IMG/VR virus record: IMGVR_UViG_3300037041_001477
Span: 1-23,264 of that record
DNA length: 23,264 nucleotides
DNA from: a virus
Direction: 5' to 3' (one strand)
Each line of letters begins with the position of its first letter. Position 1 is the stretch's first letter. Both the position numbers and the translations under genes were made by a program. Shown here piece by piece: positions 1 through 7,131 of the stretch. The notes beneath the pieces are model-generated. The model saw only the letters and a program-made list of their open reading frames with translations, did not search any database and had not been told where the DNA came from.

Positions 1-2
1 CC

Positions 3-455
3 ATGGCTTATGTCGGCAATGTCAGCATATTCGAGGACAGCGGATCTGCCGGTCCGGTGTTCAACCTGATCAACATAAACTTCCCGGGAGGTTGGCCAGA
101 GGACGAGATCCAGCGGATCGGTGAGCCACTCACGTCGATGGGCGTGGACGGCACCCGTGCCAGATACCCTCGCAGCGACTACCCCCAGTTCATCCTCAAG
201 GGACTGTCGGAAGCGGCGACCTACGACGCGGCGGTGGCAGTCTGCAAGGATATGCGTAAGACCCGCATCAAGCGTGCGACGATCCAGATCATCACCAACG
301 GAGTCACCTACACGTTTGGTGGTCGTAAGGCGTACATCTGGGCCATCGCCGCCAAGCCGATCCGAGCCGACGTGGTGACCGCCCTTGGAGCCATCGCCGC
401 CCCCTTGGGTATGGTCTCCTCGGAGTGGACTCTTCAGTTTATCCCAGGAACCTAA
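3..455 (+). CDS. Hypothetical phage virion-associated protein (possibly 5' truncated)
   Basis: I do not recognise the family. The 150-residue product has no signal peptide, membrane segment or clear motif; its second half (ITNGVTYTFGGRKAYIWAIA) looks like beta-rich structural-protein sequence. The ATG lies 2 bases inside the window, so no ribosome binding site can be seen and the true start may be upstream. It ends with TAA one base before the start of the 804-residue candidate tail hub, so the two are probably co-transcribed. The ribosome binding site of that next gene lies inside the last codons of this one. Position next to the tail genes is the only basis for calling it virion-associated. 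Confidence 0.6.
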   Translation: MAYVGNVSIFEDSGSAGPVFNLININFPGGWPEDEIQRIGEPLTSMGVDGTRARYPRSDYPQFILKGLSEAATYDAAVAVCKDMRKTRIKRATIQIITNGVTYTFGGRKAYIWAIAAKPIRADVVTALGAIAAPLGMVSSEWTLQFIPGT

Positions 456-456
456 A

Positions 457-2871
457 ATGCCCGTCCGCATCGACTCCGCCCCTTACGGTCCTCCGGCCGT
501 CCGTATCTTGGTCAAGGACGCCTTCAATGCCGTCGTCAGCACCGGCATCGTCAAGGATAAGTCCAGTGGTGACTGGACGATCCTCCCGATCGCCAACGCC
601 GTGCAGGCCGGGTATGAACTCATGCAGGTGCACCGCTGCGCCCTGCCGGAGATCGGGACAGCGACCTTCCGGTATTTGGTCGGCCAGTTCGTCAACATCC
701 AGGCACACGTCAATGCCCCAGACCTCTACCGAAAGGAGGTCCGGATCCAGGTTGGTGTCAATCAGGACGGTGGGGCGTGGAAGACGATCTTCTGGGGACA
801 TGTTGACTACCAGGAGGACCTCTGCTACGCATCAGGCACCGCAGAGGCCGGTCTCCGGGAGTACCGATGCGTGGACGGGTTCGCACGTACTCTTAAGTGG
901 ATGGCCGACTACACCGGCTATGATACCGGAGGCGACGGAGCTGGCCAGACCCCGATCTCCATAGGCCCTGGAAAGGTCAACCCCGGCTACAACTACCAGC
1001 CGCAGTCCGATGGTCCGATCCTCGGGAACAAGTCCCCGTCCAAGACGTTCGACCGAGACGGGGTGGATGTCAAGTGCCACATCTGGCAGGGGGCGTTCGC
1101 GCTGATCGGTACTGACCCGGCTCTCCAGACCCAGAACAAGTGGTACGAGACCGAGATGGTCGCCCACGCATGCTCGGCCACCCGCCCAGACGGCGAGCCG
1201 CAGTTCGTCATGGTCGGAGGCGCGGTGGACAACTTCAACGTTGTCACTCCGCAGTCTGTCGGAGAGAACGAGTCGGTCTGGGACGTGGTCTCCCGTATCG
1301 TCGCCCGTCGCCGTGGCAACGGGTGCGTGTGGGTGGATTGGGAGGACGTGTCTGGAGCAGGGCCGGGAGACCTCAAGGTATACCTCCGCGTGGGATCCCT
1401 TATCTCCGAGACCGTGGTCTATCCGATCCCAGGCGACCTCCCGAACACCGGCAGCATCACCGGGGCGACCTCCGGTGGTACCAAGTTCTTCTTCAACGGG
1501 GAGTATGTTTGGGACGTCGAGTCGGACCACCGCAACCTCGACTCGATCTTCCGGCTCACCACCGGAGAGACAAACGTCCACGACTACGTCGAGGTCTACG
1601 GCGAGCCGATCGAGGTCGTCGTTACCCTCTGTATGTACGACGGAGTCCTGGACGTCACCAACCCGAGCGTCGCCGCTAACATCTACACGAGCTACGCGTA
1701 CTCCCTACAGCCTAGGTGGTCGCCGACCGACCTGACAAACTTCACCGCTCTTCCGACGCAGAAGCGGAACATGCCGTACTGGGACTTCATCTTCCAGGGA
1801 TTCGGGATCCCCCGCAACTGGGGTGGTTTCACCGGAAATGGTTTCAACACGGACAAGAAACGGGTTGACTACCGTTGCTCCCCGGACGGGGAGATCTCCA
1901 TCCCAGGGTCGAACGATCCTCCTGACACCCTCGGGTGCAACGTCGAGATCATGAGTACCCTCCCCATCTTCGAGGGATATAAGTACGAGGGGGTCTCTTA
2001 TCCACAGCGCACAGACAACACCCAGCAGTACGGACTCCCGCAGCGCCGTCCACCAACGGTCTACCTCCGTCCGGCTGGTTGGAGCAACAAGGAGCTCGAC
2101 CTACCGAACAATCAGGACCGATGGTTCCTCCCCGCAGGGAAGCTACCGTCGGTAGTCGGAGATGAGAAGATCTACCCGCAGGGGCTGCAGGAGTTCCAGC
2201 CGACCCTTACCGTCCACCCGGACGGCATCCAGTGCTACTCGCAAGCCGCCATGGATCTCGGCCTCCGATACATCGCGGACCCGGCACAGGACGCAGCCAG
2301 AGCGGAAACCAATATGGTCGGGGCTTACATCCCGGTGACCAGGCTGGCCTTCACCGTCGGCCTCCGTCTGCCGCACCGCCTCCGCATGTGCAAGATCGGG
2401 GCGACCGCGACTTCCTGGATGGATGCCAAGAGGCGTAAGTCGATCTACATCCAGAACGCCCACCTATGGCTCTGCGCCCCGAATGCGATCTACGACCTCA
2501 AGCAGACGGATCCTACCAAGTACGGATGGGAGCCGTTGCGAGGATGCCTCGGGTCCACCACCGACCCGGCAATCCTCCGCGACGACCGCCCGCTGCTGGC
2601 CCGCTACTTCGAGCTGGCTTGGCGCTGGTACCTCTATCCCAGGAGACGAGTGGTCGTCGGGATGGCGTTCTGCGGATTCCAGGGGTTCTACTACGACGTC
2701 AGCGGTACGCCGACGATCGGGAACTATCCGAAGCTCGGAGACTTCATCGACACCCTCCGCGCCAACGGTAACGACTACACCGTCGGGTCGGTGGTCACGT
2801 CGATCCTTTATGACCACCAGAAGTACACCACCACCTGGGAAACCGACTGGTTCGACCTGGAGTTCCGATGA
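457..2871 (+). CDS. Large virion protein, candidate tail hub/baseplate protein
   Basis: The product is 804 residues from ATG 457, chosen over the in-frame ATG at 385 because AGGAA at 446-450 lies 6 bases upstream and the upstream gene stops at 455. Residues 95-150 run through a beta-strand-rich stretch, FWGHVDYQED at 122-131 and YRCVDGFARTL at 136-146. That pattern (F-x-G-x-V followed by a C-x-D...L strand) is seen in tail-hub and late-control proteins, though it is only a weak family signal. The rest is rich in aromatic residues, Pro and Gly, as in tail-tip proteins, and no lysozyme or peptidase motif was seen. Its TGA overlaps the next start (ATGA), so the following coiled-coil protein is probably translationally coupled. 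The virion role is likely; the exact hub assignment is inference. Confidence 0.6.
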   Translation: MPVRIDSAPYGPPAVRILVKDAFNAVVSTGIVKDKSSGDWTILPIANAVQAGYELMQVHRCALPEIGTATFRYLVGQFVNIQAHVNAPDLYRKEVRIQVGVNQDGGAWKTIFWGHVDYQEDLCYASGTAEAGLREYRCVDGFARTLKWMADYTGYDTGGDGAGQTPISIGPGKVNPGYNYQPQSDGPILGNKSPSKTFDRDGVDVKCHIWQGAFALIGTDPALQTQNKWYETEMVAHACSATRPDGEPQFVMVGGAVDNFNVVTPQSVGENESVWDVVSRIVARRRGNGCVWVDWEDVSGAGPGDLKVYLRVGSLISETVVYPIPGDLPNTGSITGATSGGTKFFFNGEYVWDVESDHRNLDSIFRLTTGETNVHDYVEVYGEPIEVVVTLCMYDGVLDVTNPSVAANIYTSYAYSLQPRWSPTDLTNFTALPTQKRNMPYWDFIFQGFGIPRNWGGFTGNGFNTDKKRVDYRCSPDGEISIPGSNDPPDTLGCNVEIMSTLPIFEGYKYEGVSYPQRTDNTQQYGLPQRRPPTVYLRPAGWSNKELDLPNNQDRWFLPAGKLPSVVGDEKIYPQGLQEFQPTLTVHPDGIQCYSQAAMDLGLRYIADPAQDAARAETNMVGAYIPVTRLAFTVGLRLPHRLRMCKIGATATSWMDAKRRKSIYIQNAHLWLCAPNAIYDLKQTDPTKYGWEPLRGCLGSTTDPAILRDDRPLLARYFELAWRWYLYPRRRVVVGMAFCGFQGFYYDVSGTPTIGNYPKLGDFIDTLRANGNDYTVGSVVTSILYDHQKYTTTWETDWFDLEFR

Positions 2872-3299
2872 ACCGATCTGAAGAACAGCAGCTGAGGCAG
2901 GAGATCGTCCGCCTCAAGCAATCCATCGCCCTAAGACCAATCCGCGTCCCTACGAGAGGAGGGGGGGGCGTGACCGCGGTCACGGTCATTACCAACAGTG
3001 TCGGCTCGTCAACCCTGGCAACAGTCGCGGGCGTCCCATATACCGGCGTGGAAATCCCAGGCTCAACTGTGACATCGGTTCCGACAGCCGTACCAGGGGC
3101 GGGGCCTTTCCCAACCGGGCTGGGAAAAGGGACGCTGCGCGGGGCGTCTGTGTGGATCGGGATATTAGTGGGCGGGGTCAATGACTCCGTGGCGACCATT
3201 CCTAACGGGCAGACATTCACCACACGCAAGACGATCACCGTGCCTGTTTCAGGCGGCGGTGGCCTGACAGCCCCAGTTTATTTGCCGTGGGATTTCTGA
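2868..3299 (+). CDS. Short coiled-coil, Gly/Val/Thr-rich tail protein, possible fibre adaptor
   Basis: The 143-residue product has two parts. Residues 3-27 form a charged, Leu/Ile-spaced segment (EEQQLRQEIVRLKQSIALRP) likely to be a coiled coil. From about residue 30 it becomes a Gly/Thr/Val/Pro-rich sequence with almost no charged residues, typical of fibre shafts or beta-rich virion proteins. The ATG overlaps the previous stop (ATGA). A run of eight G at 2961-2968 encodes Gly residues exactly at the border of the two parts. Codon choice after that run contains more A/T-ending codons (ACA, ATA, CCA) than before it, which suggests a recombination joint within the gene. A helical anchor followed by a variable distal part would fit an adaptor for the next protein; this is inference. 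Confidence 0.55.
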   Translation: MNRSEEQQLRQEIVRLKQSIALRPIRVPTRGGGGVTAVTVITNSVGSSTLATVAGVPYTGVEIPGSTVTSVPTAVPGAGPFPTGLGKGTLRGASVWIGILVGGVNDSVATIPNGQTFTTRKTITVPVSGGGGLTAPVYLPWDF

Positions 3300-3300
3300 C

Positions 3301-4497
3301 ATGTCAGGTCCATTCGGTGTAACCTCGTATAACTATGTATATACGATATATGATTGGGACGTTCTGCATCTGTATCTGGCAGACGCCGCAAAGCTAAGCG
3401 GACTATACCGACGCACGTTCTTCACGGATACTCTTTACGACCCTAACGGGGAAACCGGGTCGTTGGTATACGGAGATAGCTCGCGGTTTGAGCGTGGGCA
3501 GTACAGTGGCGGGTTGACACCGGGCAGGGAACCGTGGGACGCTTACGTGTTGATAGAGAAGTGGGCAGGGGGGACGCCGGGGGGCGATGGTGTGCCTCAG
3601 GTTGACAACTGGAAGTCCCTCGCGATACGAATGGATGACAACCTTAGGTGGTTCACCAACTGGGGGGAAATAGACCCGAGGTTTGGTGCGATAAACCTCG
3701 CAGCAATAAACGGCTTCCTCGACGCTTGGTACTACGGGCGCGGTGGTGGCGATTGGGTCATGCCTTCGGTGCATCACAGTGATACCACGGCCCCACGGCC
3801 CATTAGCCCGCTGCGACTCTGCGTCACCAAGCCGAGCGTTTCACGCGGCGGGTTTTCCCCGTTGTTCAATACCGACCCACGCCTGTCGGCGGGCGGTTTG
3901 TTCACGACACGCGGACCAGCCGGGCACCGCACTCGCAGGTTGTTGCCAGATACAGTCATGATAAATCCCGCCCGCGAAGTGTATTGGCACTATGTGGACG
4001 GCGCGTGGAAACTGGCATGGCTCCCGACAGGGGACTACCACGAAGCTGCGTGGGGGCTGCCGCCGAGTATTGAAATTGGTTATAACGGGGTTGTGCATCG
4101 TTACCTGCCTGCCGAGACTCCAACACGCACGATCAAGATATTTCTTGAGCAACAGAAGGTCGTGAAAACCGGAGCAAGCTGGGATTACGCCAAGGTAACA
4201 ACAGAGGTCCATTCAGAGAGCGTTCCGATTGTCGCGACGTGGGACAGTTGGGGACCGGCCCGTAACTGGTCATTCTTCCTAGCGCCTACCAGCGTGACTA
4301 ACATCGGGGCGATTGCTTCCGACACAGTGGGATTCCGGTACAGGGTCGAAGTACATACGGAAAACGGGTATTATCCACACGCGGAAAATTCGACCATGTG
4401 GCACAAGTATCCACCCGATAGCCGGGCGTGGGGCAATGCCTGGGGTGAAGGGGAGTCCGATACTTTCCAGATTGGATATGTCGTTCCGCTGGATTGA
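3301..4497 (+). CDS. Candidate receptor-binding/tail fibre protein
   Basis: The 398-residue product is unrecognised. It is rich in Tyr, Trp, Gly and Asp, has no signal peptide or membrane helix, and is likely beta-rich. It is the last gene of the tail-type block and starts one base after the previous stop. Its base composition is clearly lower in GC than the replication genes: the first 60 bases are about 38% GC against about 70% for a sampled 60 bases at 8701. The codons ATA, GTA, ACA and AAC/AAT are also more frequent. Such a contrast is common for host-range genes acquired by exchange. The receptor-binding role is inferred from position and composition only; another structural protein or a glycan-binding protein would fit equally. 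Confidence 0.5.
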   Translation: MSGPFGVTSYNYVYTIYDWDVLHLYLADAAKLSGLYRRTFFTDTLYDPNGETGSLVYGDSSRFERGQYSGGLTPGREPWDAYVLIEKWAGGTPGGDGVPQVDNWKSLAIRMDDNLRWFTNWGEIDPRFGAINLAAINGFLDAWYYGRGGGDWVMPSVHHSDTTAPRPISPLRLCVTKPSVSRGGFSPLFNTDPRLSAGGLFTTRGPAGHRTRRLLPDTVMINPAREVYWHYVDGAWKLAWLPTGDYHEAAWGLPPSIEIGYNGVVHRYLPAETPTRTIKIFLEQQKVVKTGASWDYAKVTTEVHSESVPIVATWDSWGPARNWSFFLAPTSVTNIGAIASDTVGFRYRVEVHTENGYYPHAENSTMWHKYPPDSRAWGNAWGEGESDTFQIGYVVPLD

Positions 4498-4514
4498 CTC
4501 GTCAACGGGGATCT

Positions 4515-4658
4515 ACCTCCCCCCATGGGCCTACCTCCCTGTCCCCCTCCCCCCTCTTTAGCCCGCTCCTCTCCTCTCTACAGTATAAAGAATTATTATT
4601 ATTAGTCACTATAGAGTGGGGGGGAGAGGGGCAGGGAGGCAGGGGTGGGGGGGCCGGA
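4515..4658. repeat. Long imperfect inverted repeat with polypyrimidine/polypurine arms
   Basis: The reverse complement of 4515-4557 aligns with 4612-4658 over about 42 bases with a few mismatches and one- or two-base gaps. Shared blocks are AGAG, a G5-6 run, GAG, a GGG run, CAGGGAGG, AGG and TGGGGGG. The left arm is almost pure pyrimidine and the right arm almost pure purine, so besides a cruciform or RNA hairpin each arm could form a G-quadruplex on its G-rich strand. The loop between the arms is about 54 bases and contains the AT-rich segment. A smaller inner stem (CTCTACAGT at 4575-4583 with ACTATAGAG at 4608-4616, one mismatch) lies in the same place. Confidence 0.7.
4597..4619 (+). promoter_or_regulatory. 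T7/SP6-like phage RNA polymerase promoter candidate
   Basis: The sequence TATTATTAGTCACTATAG (4597-4614) carries the full CACTATAG core shared by T7 and SP6 promoters. It also matches six of the ten preceding T7 positions (-17 to -8), including a T at the position before the core. The predicted first base is G4614, followed by AGTGG. An AT-rich tract precedes it, as in known promoters of this class. It points toward the replication operon 188 bases downstream. No single-subunit RNA polymerase gene is visible in this window, and I found no second copy of the core here, so function is unproven. Confidence 0.4.
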
Positions 4659-4767
4659 GGATATGGGGAAGCTGGAGTGGTCCGAGCTGACTTGGATGTC
4701 CATAAGGCCGGGGCGGTGGATTCCGCGAGCTTTCGAATTCCGGCATGGCATAATTTGGGCTCACCCC

Positions 4768-4783
4768 GAGGGCCACGGCCCTC
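4768..4783 (+). promoter_or_regulatory. Hairpin just upstream of a ribosome binding site
   Basis: GAGGGCC (4768-4774) and GGCCCTC (4777-4783) are perfect complements separated by AC, so a stem of 6-7 pairs with a tight loop can form. It ends 5 bases before AGGAG (4789-4793), the ribosome binding site of the gene at 4802, and could protect the 5' end or tune translation. No run of T follows, so it is not a typical intrinsic terminator. Confidence 0.45.
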
Positions 4784-4801
4784 ACTCCAGGAGACCATCC
4801 C

Positions 4802-5269
4802 ATGCCCCGTACCGCCGACAAGTTCGCCTTCTTCGTCGAGATGGCGAAACAGCAGGACGAGAACAAGTACACCGACGCCCAGCTCTGTGAGCTGATGACC
4901 GAGCACTTCCCGAACTTCGCCGGTCCGCACATGATCCCCGGCTACCGCCGCGCCTACAACCTGGCGTCCAAGCCCGGCTTCGAGGCCCCCGCCACCCCGC
5001 TGCTCGCCTACGATGCCGAGGGCAACGCGATCCCCGAGGGCAAGCGCAAGTCGCCCGAGGCGAAGGCCAAGGCCAAGGCCGAGAAGGCCCCCGCCGACAA
5101 CGCCCCCGCCGATGGTGACGACGCCGCCGACAAGGCTGAGTTCGAGAAGATCAAGGAGAACGCCGCCAAGGCCAAGGCCAAGAAGACGGCTGCCGCCAAG
5201 GCCAAGGCCGCCCCGGCGAAGGCGGCCCCCGCCGCCCAGGCCAAGAAGCTGGTGATCAAGAAGAAGTAA
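4802..5269 (+). CDS. Histone H1-like Lys/Ala-rich DNA-binding protein candidate
   Basis: The 155-residue product has a compact N-terminal part (about 1-60, FFVEMAKQQDENKYTDAQLC through GYRRAYNLAS) and a long low-complexity tail. The tail (about 80-155) is made of Lys, Ala and Pro repeats (AKAKAKAEKAP, KAKAKKTAAAKAKAAPAKAA) interrupted by an acidic patch. Such tails resemble histone H1 and bacterial H1-like proteins, which bind DNA non-specifically. The start has a good AGGAG at 4789-4793. It is the first gene of the replication operon, with the helicase starting one base after its stop. The last residues, KKLVIKKK, closely match the first residues of the nuclease at 7623. DNA binding is inferred from composition; the N-terminal domain is unrecognised. 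Confidence 0.6.
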   Translation: MPRTADKFAFFVEMAKQQDENKYTDAQLCELMTEHFPNFAGPHMIPGYRRAYNLASKPGFEAPATPLLAYDAEGNAIPEGKRKSPEAKAKAKAEKAPADNAPADGDDAADKAEFEKIKENAAKAKAKKTAAAKAKAAPAKAAPAAQAKKLVIKKK

Positions 5270-5270
5270 G

Positions 5271-6626
5271 GTGCGTCAGCCGCTCAAGCACCAAGCGGAC
5301 GCGGTGGCCCGGTTCTCCTGTGAGGACCGGGCCGCCTTGTTTCTGGACATGCGTCTGGGCAAGTCCTACACGGCCATCCTCTGGGCCGCAGCGCGAGGCT
5401 ACAGGCGCGTTCTTCTCCTGGCCCCGGCCACTCCCCTCCTCGACTGGGAAAAGGAGCTAGGCGAGCTCGGGGTGCCCCACCAGATGGTTTCTGGAAGCCC
5501 GGCCAAGAGGGCCTTCCAGCTGGCAAGCCCCGAGCCGGGCTGGTACCTGATGACCTATGGATCGGCTATCCGGTCCGACTCCGTCTTACAACCGTGGGAC
5601 TGCGTCATCCTCGACGAGAGTACGACGATCAAGAACCCGAAGGCCGAGATCACCAAGTGGGTGTTCAAGTATCTCCACCCGTGCACCACCGGGCGGGCCG
5701 TGCTCTCCGGTCTCCCGTTCCCGCAGCGGGACACCGAACTCTGGTGCCAGATGGCGTGGGTCAGTCCGGAAAAGTCGTGGCTGGGCTTCTCGAACTTCTG
5801 GAAGTTCCGTGAAGCCTTCTGCTACCAAGCCGGGTTCGACTGGACGCTGAAGTCCGCCAAGCTGCCGATCATCAAGTCTGCCTTGCACCGGGACGCCGTC
5901 GTCCTCTCCCGAAAGGAGGCGGGCCTCCCGAACATCAAGCAGTACCAGAAGATCCGCCAGCCGCTGGACAAGCTGGCTGCGGAGGCGATGGAGGAGCTCC
6001 TCGCCACATGGGCGCTTGACGACATCGAATACAAGCAGGCCCCCGTGATCGCCGGAGTGGCGCATCGACTGGCGGGCGGCTTTTCTCCAGGAAGAGTCTA
6101 CCCGTGCTGGAAGTACGCTGAGGTCCACCGGATCCTGACCGAGGAGTTCCCCGACGAGCAGGTGGTCGTCTGGTTCGCGTACAACCCAGAGCTCTTCCGG
6201 ATGAAGGCTTGGCTGGAGAGCAAGGGGATCCCCTGCTCGACGTTGGTCGGGACGATGAGCCGCGCTGACCGCAAGCGGCAGATCGAGGACTTCAGAGCCG
6301 GGAGGACACGGGCCTTCCTCGGGCAGGTTCTGTGCGGCAAGTTCGGATTAGACCTATCAAACGCTGACGTGGAGGTATACTTCTCATGCCCTTACTCGTA
6401 CGAAGGAAGACGCCAGTCGGAGGAGCGAATCATCCATCCGACGAAGAAGCGAGACACGCTGGTGCTGGACCTCGTGAACGAGTCATCAGCGGACGAGGCG
6501 GTCATGGAAACGCTCCGCGACCGGAAGAGCAGCGCTACCTACTTCCTGAAGAAGTTCAACGGGCTGTTCGGCGGGATGGAACGCCCTGGTGCAGCGTCGA
6601 CCCGGGGTTCGGCGGGACGGGGGTAG
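5271..6626 (+). CDS. SNF2-type superfamily 2 DNA helicase/ATPase
   Basis: The 451-residue product has two RecA-like domains of the SNF2/Rad54 type found in many phage replication modules. Visible motifs are motif I DMRLGKS (26-32, Walker A), motif Ia LLLAPATPLLDWEKEL (48-63), motif II VILDESTTIKNP (112-123, DEST in place of DEAH), motif III LSGLPFPQRDTELW (145-158), and motifs V/VI ADVEVYF...QSEERIIHP (365-390). These proteins use ATP to translocate on double-stranded DNA and help in replication, recombination or remodelling. The start is GTG, one base after the previous stop, with only weak AAG-rich purines upstream, so translation may depend on coupling. The 3' end overlaps the coding frame of the resolvase by up to 241 bases, which is unusual (see the next gene). 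Confidence 0.85.
   Translation: MRQPLKHQADAVARFSCEDRAALFLDMRLGKSYTAILWAAARGYRRVLLLAPATPLLDWEKELGELGVPHQMVSGSPAKRAFQLASPEPGWYLMTYGSAIRSDSVLQPWDCVILDESTTIKNPKAEITKWVFKYLHPCTTGRAVLSGLPFPQRDTELWCQMAWVSPEKSWLGFSNFWKFREAFCYQAGFDWTLKSAKLPIIKSALHRDAVVLSRKEAGLPNIKQYQKIRQPLDKLAAEAMEELLATWALDDIEYKQAPVIAGVAHRLAGGFSPGRVYPCWKYAEVHRILTEEFPDEQVVVWFAYNPELFRMKAWLESKGIPCSTLVGTMSRADRKRQIEDFRAGRTRAFLGQVLCGKFGLDLSNADVEVYFSCPYSYEGRRQSEERIIHPTKKRDTLVLDLVNESSADEAVMETLRDRKSSATYFLKKFNGLFGGMERPGAASTRGSAGRG
6371..6375 (+). promoter_or_regulatory. Ribosome binding site supporting an internal start inside the helicase gene
   Basis: GGAGG lies 10 bases before ATG 6386, which is in the resolvase frame and inside the helicase gene. 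It is the only good ribosome binding site seen for the resolvase frame, so it supports a long out-of-frame overlap. It may also be a chance product of the GAG-GTA codons of the helicase. Confidence 0.4.
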
Positions 6627-7024
6627 CCTACTGGGTAGGACCGCGCCTCGTCGCCACGAAGATCATCCACGGTAGTCGGAAGGATCCTTGGTGGGCGCAG
6701 GCTCGGCATATCTGCAGGGTGCTCGCTGAAGAGCACTACCAGATCATGTTCTTCGAGCAACCGTTCTTCATCCCGGGGGCGGTTGGCAACGCCAGTCAGG
6801 ATATCACAAAGCTGACCATGCTTGCTGGGACGATCCACGGCTATTTCATGGATTCGAAGAAGGTCTTCCCCGTTGAGGTGCTGGACTGGAAGGGACAGAC
6901 ACCGAAGGAGATCATGCACCCGCGCATCAAGGCCCGAGTGCCGCACTACCGGTGCTGGCAGGCGGGAGGCCACGACGTCGACGCCGTAGGAATCGGTCTC
7001 TGGGTACTCGGCTCACTGGGATAG
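6386..7024 (+). CDS. RuvC-like Holliday junction resolvase (start uncertain)
   Basis: The recognisable domain begins at WCSVDPGFGGTG (residues 68-79 when counted from ATG 6386) and has the RuvC/RNase H-fold pattern. It shows a first catalytic Asp in SVDPG (D72), a second acidic residue in MFFEQP (E124), and a C-terminal GGHDVDAVGIGLW (H196, D197, D199) like the RuvC HxxDA motif. Such enzymes cut four-way junctions during phage recombination and before packaging. The start is a problem: the first 67 residues are simply the helicase motif VI region read in another frame, and no ATG, GTG or TTG lies in this frame between 6386 and the conserved core. Either the gene starts at 6386 after GGAGG and overlaps the helicase by 241 bases, or a -1 frameshift around 6580-6587 joins it to the helicase, or the sequence has an indel. 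Confidence 0.7.
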   Translation: MPLLVRRKTPVGGANHPSDEEARHAGAGPRERVISGRGGHGNAPRPEEQRYLLPEEVQRAVRRDGTPWCSVDPGFGGTGVAYWVGPRLVATKIIHGSRKDPWWAQARHICRVLAEEHYQIMFFEQPFFIPGAVGNASQDITKLTMLAGTIHGYFMDSKKVFPVEVLDWKGQTPKEIMHPRIKARVPHYRCWQAGGHDVDAVGIGLWVLGSLG

Positions 7025-7060
7025 CCAGAGGCTCGGTAGCCGAAAAACATGGAGCGCATC

Positions 7061-7087
7061 GCCCCCCGCTCGCCATAAAGGGGGGGC
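7061..7087 (+). repeat. G/C hairpin in a short intergenic gap
   Basis: GCCCCCC (7061-7067) pairs with GGGGGGC (7081-7087) across a 13-base loop. It lies in the 107-base gap between the resolvase and the GTG start at 7132; no gene was found in that gap. No T run follows it, so if it affects transcription or mRNA processing this is not by the usual intrinsic termination signal. Confidence 0.45.
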
Positions 7088-7131
7088 TGGGCCAGCATCG
7101 CTGCCCGCCAACAACCTGGAGAGCACCGCTC

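Larger units (their letters stand above)
4498..4801. other. Gene-free control region between tail and replication blocks
   Basis: These 304 bases hold no convincing gene; the frames that stay open have G/C-biased composition and no ribosome binding site. In order the region holds a polypyrimidine arm (4515-4557), an AT-rich centre (about 4580-4613) with a T7/SP6-like promoter, a polypurine arm with long G runs (4612-4658), and a mixed stretch. A short hairpin at 4768-4783 then precedes the ribosome binding site of the next gene (AGGAG at 4789-4793). A weak sigma-54-like spacing (TGGCA, then GC 10 bases after the GG) is present near 4746-4760, but the -12 element is poor. The region could serve as terminator of the tail operon, promoter of the replication operon, origin of replication, or several of these. 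Confidence 0.6.

Noticed and set aside
3602-3636. TTGACA-like -35 element in the candidate receptor-binding gene (also TTGACA at about 3514 and 18170)
   Set aside because: No acceptable -10 element lies at the right spacing, and the positions are inside coding regions.
4565-4582. Pyrimidine tract followed by CAG, resembling a eukaryotic 3' splice site
   Set aside because: Nothing else suggests introns; it is part of the polypyrimidine arm.
4746-4762. Sigma-54-like promoter before the replication operon
   Set aside because: GG and GC spacing is right, but the -12 box lacks the TT; too weak to list as a site.
4494-4895. Open frames through the control region
   Set aside because: They are low-complexity Pro/Gly/Ser translations of C/G runs without ribosome binding sites.
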